From an uncultured Bacteroidales bacterium (GTDB lineage: Bacteria; Bacteroidota; Bacteroidia; Bacteroidales; Bacteroidaceae), in NCBI GenBank assembly GCA_902800925.1, contig CADCGD010000012.1, positions 35,051 through 99,050 on the forward strand: DNA of 64,000 nt, given 5' to 3'. Each line of letters starts with the position of its first letter. Position 1 is the first letter of the stretch. Shown here piece by piece: positions 60,368 to 64,000 of the stretch. A model generated the notes under the pieces. That model saw only the letters and a list, made by a program, of their open reading frames with translations, had not been told where the DNA came from and searched no databases. The translations under genes and the position numbers were made by a program.

Positions 60368-62140
60368 TTAGTTTTCCTTGTCCTCAGTTTGCAACTCCAC
60401 TTTCAGTTGAAGTTCTTCCAACTGTTTAGGGTCCAACTCGCCTGGTGCATCGAGCATCACATCACGACCTGAGTTGTTCTTCGGGAAGGCGATGCAGTCA
60501 CGGATAGAATCGAGACCAGCCATGATGCTGACAAAGCGATCGAGACCGAAGGCCAGACCAGCGTGAGGAGGTGCTCCGTATTTGAAGGCATTAATCAGGA
60601 AGCCAAACTGAGCCATCGCACGCTCTGGTGTGAAGCCCAGAATCTGGAACATCTTCTCCTGCAGTTTGCCGTCGTGGATACGCAGTGAGCCACCGCCCAC
60701 CTCGATGCCGTTGCATACGAAGTCGTAGGCCACCGCACGCACCTTCTCAGGAGCAGTATCCAGCAAGGGGATATCGTCAGGATTAGGCAGTGTGAACGGA
60801 TGGTGAGTAGCCATCAGGCGCTGTTCCTCGTCGCTCCACTCGAACAGGGGGAAGTCCACAATCCACAGGCACTTGAAAGTGTCCTTGTCTCTCAGTCCCA
60901 GACGGTCGCCCATCTCCAGACGCAGTGTGCAGAGCTGAGTACGCGTCTTGTTAGCCTTGTCGCCACTGAGAATCAGTACGAGGTCGCCATCCTTAGCACC
61001 CGTCTTCTCCTTCAAGTTCTGCCAAACCTCAGGCTGGTAGAACTTGTCGATGCTCGACTTCACAGTGCCGTCGCTGTTGAACTTCACATATACCAGACCC
61101 TTGGCACCCACCTGCGGACGCTTCACGAAGTCTGTCAGCTGGTCGAGCTGCTTGCGGGTGTACTCTGCACAGCCAGGAACCACGATACCACCAATATATT
61201 CTGCCTCGTTGAATACAGGGAACTCGCCCGTACCCTTCAGCACGTCCATCAGTTCCACAAACTCCATGCCGAAGCGCAGGTCGGGCTTGTCACTACCGAA
61301 GCGACGCATAGCCTCGTGCCATGTCATACGCTCCAATGGTGGCAGCTCTACGCCACGCACCTCCTTGAACAGGTGACGTGCCAGGTCCTCAAAAATCTGG
61401 AGTACATCCTCCTGGTCAGCAAACGACATCTCACAGTCAATCTGTGTGAACTCAGGCTGACGGTCGGCACGCAGGTCCTCGTCGCGGAAACACTTGGCAA
61501 TCTGGAAGTAGCGGTCAAAGCCACTCACCATCAGCAGCTGCTTCAGCGTCTGCGGGCTCTGGGGCAGTGCATAGAACTGACCAGGATTCATGCGGCTGGG
61601 TACCACGAAGTCGCGGGCACCCTCAGGCGTAGAACCAATCAGGATAGGCGTCTCCACCTCGATGAAGTTCAGAGAGTCCAGGAAGTTACGAATCAGGATG
61701 GTCATCTTATGGCGCAGTTCCAGATTCTTACGAACACAGCTACGGCGCAAGTCCAGATAGCGGTACTTCATGCGGATGTCGTCACCACCATCAGTATTGT
61801 CCTCAATGGTGAAGGGAGGCGTCTGACTCTCGCTCAGCACGTTCAGCTGCTCAGCCAGAATCTCGATATCACCTGTCTCCATCTTCGGGTTCTTTGCCTG
61901 GCGCTCGCTGACGGTACCCGTCACCTGGATACACCACTCACGACCCAGTTTGTTAGCCTGTTCACACAGGGCAGCATCCTTCGACTCGTCGAACACCAGC
62001 TGCGTAATGCCATAACGGTCGCGCAGGTCGACAAACGTCATACCGCCCATCTTACGGGTCTTCTGAACCCATCCGGCCAGCGTCACCTGCTGACCAGCAT
62101 CGGTGAGTCGCAGCTCACCACATGTCTTTGTCCTATACAT
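60368..62140 (-). CDS. aspS: Aspartyl-tRNA synthetase
   Basis: 590 residues, full bacterial length. The N-terminal OB-fold anticodon-binding domain ([26 protein letters not shown]), class II motif 2 ([24 protein letters not shown]), the bacterial insertion domain, and motif 3 ([15 protein letters not shown]) are all present. Charges tRNA-Asp. The family splits into Asp-only and Asp/Asn enzymes; this cannot be judged here. Single gene with the minus-strand TAATTTTG box at 62171-62178. Confidence 0.97.
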   Translation of the reverse strand: MYRTKTCGELRLTDAGQQVTLAGWVQKTRKMGGMTFVDLRDRYGITQLVFDESKDAALCEQANKLGREWCIQVTGTVSERQAKNPKMETGDIEILAEQLNVLSESQTPPFTIEDNTDGGDDIRMKYRYLDLRRSCVRKNLELRHKMTILIRNFLDSLNFIEVETPILIGSTPEGARDFVVPSRMNPGQFYALPQSPQTLKQLLMVSGFDRYFQIAKCFRDEDLRADRQPEFTQIDCEMSFADQEDVLQIFEDLARHLFKEVRGVELPPLERMTWHEAMRRFGSDKPDLRFGMEFVELMDVLKGTGEFPVFNEAEYIGGIVVPGCAEYTRKQLDQLTDFVKRPQVGAKGLVYVKFNSDGTVKSSIDKFYQPEVWQNLKEKTGAKDGDLVLILSGDKANKTRTQLCTLRLEMGDRLGLRDKDTFKCLWIVDFPLFEWSDEEQRLMATHHPFTLPNPDDIPLLDTAPEKVRAVAYDFVCNGIEVGGGSLRIHDGKLQEKMFQILGFTPERAMAQFGFLINAFKYGAPPHAGLAFGLDRFVSIMAGLDSIRDCIAFPKNNSGRDVMLDAPGELDPKQLEELQLKVELQTEDKEN

Positions 62141-62170
62141 TATTATATTTGTTTATTCGTTTTCGACCTG

Positions 62171-62178
62171 CAAAATTA
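62171..62178 (-). promoter_or_regulatory. Promoter -7 box (TAATTTTG) of aspS
   Basis: Minus-strand TAATTTTG with a TTTG element about 21 bp further upstream (CAAA at 62200-62203). Confidence 0.6.
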
Positions 62179-62252
62179 CGAAATATTTATGTAATTCTGC
62201 AAACAATAACCAAGAAATTACATAATGACGACAAAAAGCCCTGCATATGTTC

Positions 62253-63305
62253 TTAATTATTCAAATTCACTGTCAGTCGTAACAGGCCGATGCACTGGGT
62301 TTTGTTGTCGCAATTCAGGATGTGGAGAACGGGCTTAACGGAGAGATAGTCGTTGAGGTCGATATTACATACGAACTCAGTATCCCACTCGTCAACGCCC
62401 AGCATACGGACATAGTCGGAATAGAATCCGAATTGTACTTTGCCCAAGGCATATTGCGCTCCCAGGCCGTAGTAGTTGCGAAGCAAATCGTCGCTGCTGA
62501 AAGAATGGCCATAGGCTGCTATCAGCATGCAACGAGACGAAAGGGACTGTTCAGCATAAGCCCACGCAGTGGGGTACGTCTTGCGCCCGAGAGGTTCCTC
62601 CTGAAGTTCTTCACCATCGAAATAAATGTCGTACTCATAGTCATTATAGAGGCTGGCTCCCAGGAAATAGCGGCTGTCGCGATAGCGGTATTCTGCCTGG
62701 GCTAAGGCAAAGATGCCATCGTCCTTGGGACAAAAGCGGAACACATTGTTGCGACCAGTAAAATCCTGACTGGGAGTACCGTTATAGACGGAAGCTTGCA
62801 GGCACAGAGGGTCTGTCTCATAGACGTAGTGTAAGCCCATAGCGGCAAAGGGATAGGTAGGAACGAAGTAGTTGCAGCTGAGGATAGGAAAGTGACCGCT
62901 GGAAGGACTGGTATAGAGGGAAAGACCGTCACTGCAGAAGTAGTCTTCGTCCATGCAGCGAACGCCAGCAAAAAGGGTATGACGGTCATTGATGCGCCAC
63001 TGGAGACCTGCCTTCTGGAGTGCAAAAGACTTGTCGTAGGCATCGAGATCCGAATAGCCCATCATATTCTCAAAGAGCAGCTCGTCGTGCGTGGAGGCCA
63101 CGCTGAGTGAGGTAGCCTGAAAGGACAGTGACCGCGACAAGGGCAGTTCAGCGTGAAGCTGAAGGAGATTGACCTGGCTGGTGGTCTTAAAGTCGGTTTG
63201 CAGCTCACCAGTATATGTCAGTGCAAACTTAGGCTGCAGTTCAGTACTGTCGGCATTTTCTGCCATTACCAACTGACTGCACCCTAAGAAGAGTAGAATT
63301 ATCAT
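62253..63305 (-). CDS. Outer-membrane beta-barrel protein (OprB/porin-like)
   Basis: 350 residues from ATG 63305 (GTG 63317 possible). Signal peptide MIILLFLGCSQLVMA. The mature part has many aromatic-ended strands at regular spacing (FALTYTGELQTDF, LQWRINDRHTLFAGVRCMD, FAAMGLHYVY, FFLGASLYNDY-like, VQFGFYSDYV, SVKPVLHI). This suits a 12-16-strand outer-membrane barrel; a carbohydrate porin is possible since a GH97 gene lies just upstream on the same strand, 25 bp from its end. No specific family motif is recognised. Confidence 0.65.
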   Translation of the reverse strand: MIILLFLGCSQLVMAENADSTELQPKFALTYTGELQTDFKTTSQVNLLQLHAELPLSRSLSFQATSLSVASTHDELLFENMMGYSDLDAYDKSFALQKAGLQWRINDRHTLFAGVRCMDEDYFCSDGLSLYTSPSSGHFPILSCNYFVPTYPFAAMGLHYVYETDPLCLQASVYNGTPSQDFTGRNNVFRFCPKDDGIFALAQAEYRYRDSRYFLGASLYNDYEYDIYFDGEELQEEPLGRKTYPTAWAYAEQSLSSRCMLIAAYGHSFSSDDLLRNYYGLGAQYALGKVQFGFYSDYVRMLGVDEWDTEFVCNIDLNDYLSVKPVLHILNCDNKTQCIGLLRLTVNLNN

Positions 63306-63342
63306 TAGATAGACCACGCTGCAAAGATTTGATTTAACTTTC

Positions 63343-64000
63343 TTACATCATCACGATGGCATCGGTATCGACATAGACGGTAGGCTTCGTGCCCTTGGGG
63401 AAGAAGGCCTTGGTGTCTATCTTCTTCTGCAGAGGTGTGCCGTCGCTGGTGATGCCCACGACATACCACTTGGTGCCTGCGCGACGTGCCATGATGCAGT
63501 ATTTGCCAGGATAGCCGTCGATGAAACGGGTCTCGTCCCACGTGGTGGGCACCTGCTTCATGAAGTCGACAGCCCAGGCGGGAGCATCCTCCAGGTTGTT
63601 GGGAGCCATGGCGAAGTGTTGGACGCTGGACTGGAAGAGGACGGCAACAGCCAGTGCGAAGACATCGCTGGTCTTGCGAACGGTGCCGTGTTGGTTGTCC
63701 TTGTTATAGTATTTGTTGAGCGTAGAACCGCCAAAGTCCATCGAGCCCACGGTGTTGCGGATGAAGGGGTGGATGCAGGCATTGAAGGCCTCAGCATCGC
63801 AGGCGCCCTGTCCGAAGTGGAGGTTCTCAGAAGCCAAGACAGCCTCAGAAGCGACGTAGTTAGGATACATGCGCTCCCAACCGCGAGGCAGCGTGCAGCC
63901 GTGGAAGATAACCTGCAGACCAAACTCGTTGGCATCGGTGAGGATGTCCTCGTAGAGCTGCATCATGGGTTGCTTGTCGCCACCGAAGAAGTCGACCTTG
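63343..64000 (-). CDS. GH97 glycoside hydrolase (SusB-like alpha-glucosidase/galactosidase), 5' end off the window
   Basis: The C-terminal 218 residues are visible, opening at the right edge with KVDFFGGDKQPMMQLYEDIL. GH97 signature: MMQLYEDILTDANEFGLQVIFHGCTLPRGWERMYPNYVASEAVLASENL, FIRNTVGSMDFGG and HPFIRN. The end is a beta-sandwich with WDETRFIDGYPGKYCIMARR. GH97 enzymes, as SusB, cut terminal alpha-glucose or alpha-galactose in the periplasm. Upstream parts, and the choice between inverting and retaining catalysis, cannot be seen. Confidence 0.92.
   Translation of the reverse strand, partial: KVDFFGGDKQPMMQLYEDILTDANEFGLQVIFHGCTLPRGWERMYPNYVASEAVLASENLHFGQGACDAEAFNACIHPFIRNTVGSMDFGGSTLNKYYNKDNQHGTVRKTSDVFALAVAVLFQSSVQHFAMAPNNLEDAPAWAVDFMKQVPTTWDETRFIDGYPGKYCIMARRAGTKWYVVGITSDGTPLQKKIDTKAFFPKGTKPTVYVDTDAIVMM

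Noticed and set aside
60800-62194. Long open frame opposite aspS
   Set aside because: Shadow of a clear AspRS gene; no promoter or motif of its own.

Overview
The window looks like chromosomal DNA of a Prevotella-type Bacteroidales bacterium. Nearly every transcription unit starts at a Bacteroidetes-type promoter (TTTG, 19-20 bp, TAnnTTTG). Typical products of that group are present: SusB-like GH97, LruC lipoprotein, BtuB-like TonB receptor, EF-G2, BT4734/VirE-type protein, Wzi, and a subtilase with a T9SS-like tail. The tmRNA tag ends in ALAA. No transposase, CRISPR array, rRNA or tRNA was seen.

Layout. 1-2.6 kb: an AT-rich edge of a polysaccharide locus (GNAT-like acyltransferase, membrane O-acyltransferase, SGNH esterase, 3' scrap of glf). 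2.7-8.5 kb: TonB receptor plus YiiX-like amidase, a G3E metal-chaperone GTPase, phosphoglycerate kinase (frameshifted here) and a small unknown protein. 8.5-23.2 kb: a ten-gene minus-strand operon, the most unusual part. It encodes a multi-pass membrane Ser/Thr kinase with a peptidoglycan-binding tail, a PP2C phosphatase, a zinc-ribbon/FHA reader, a protein with four tandem AAA modules, a multi-zinc-ribbon protein, a DUF1963 protein, Sel1 and MORN proteins, and unknowns. 23.3-27.2 kb: EF-G2 (N-terminus disturbed), hemW, a 28-aa membrane peptide and a tmRNA gene that lacks its 5' half.

27.3-42.3 kb: an exopolysaccharide/capsule operon (Wza-like SLBB exporter, Wzz, Wzx, Wzy, glycosyltransferases, acetyltransferase, initiating sugar-phosphate transferase, Wzi, lipoprotein). 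42.4-47.2 kb: a 377-bp nested palindrome with 21-bp repeats in front of a VirE-type primase/helicase-like protein, then a secreted subtilase. 47.2-59.5 kb: more surface polysaccharide genes, including an AT-rich block with a TarI/IspD-like cytidylyltransferase next to LicD. 59.5-64 kb: two winged-helix proteins (one histone H1-like), aspS, an outer-membrane beta-barrel and the 3' part of a GH97 glucosidase.

Working together: the polysaccharide genes form a Wzx/Wzy pathway. Sugar-1-phosphate is loaded on undecaprenyl phosphate, extended by GT2/GT4 enzymes, flipped by Wzx, polymerised by Wzy/Wzz, exported through the SLBB protein and anchored through Wzi. The kinase operon resembles a phospho-signalling unit (writer, eraser, reader, AAA effector) that may sense the cell wall; its role is unknown. 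Short purine-rich repeats sharing the word AGGGGTTAGAGG lie in and between genes across the window. Three housekeeping loci (pgk, EF-G2, ssrA) look damaged as given, so assembly quality should be borne in mind.
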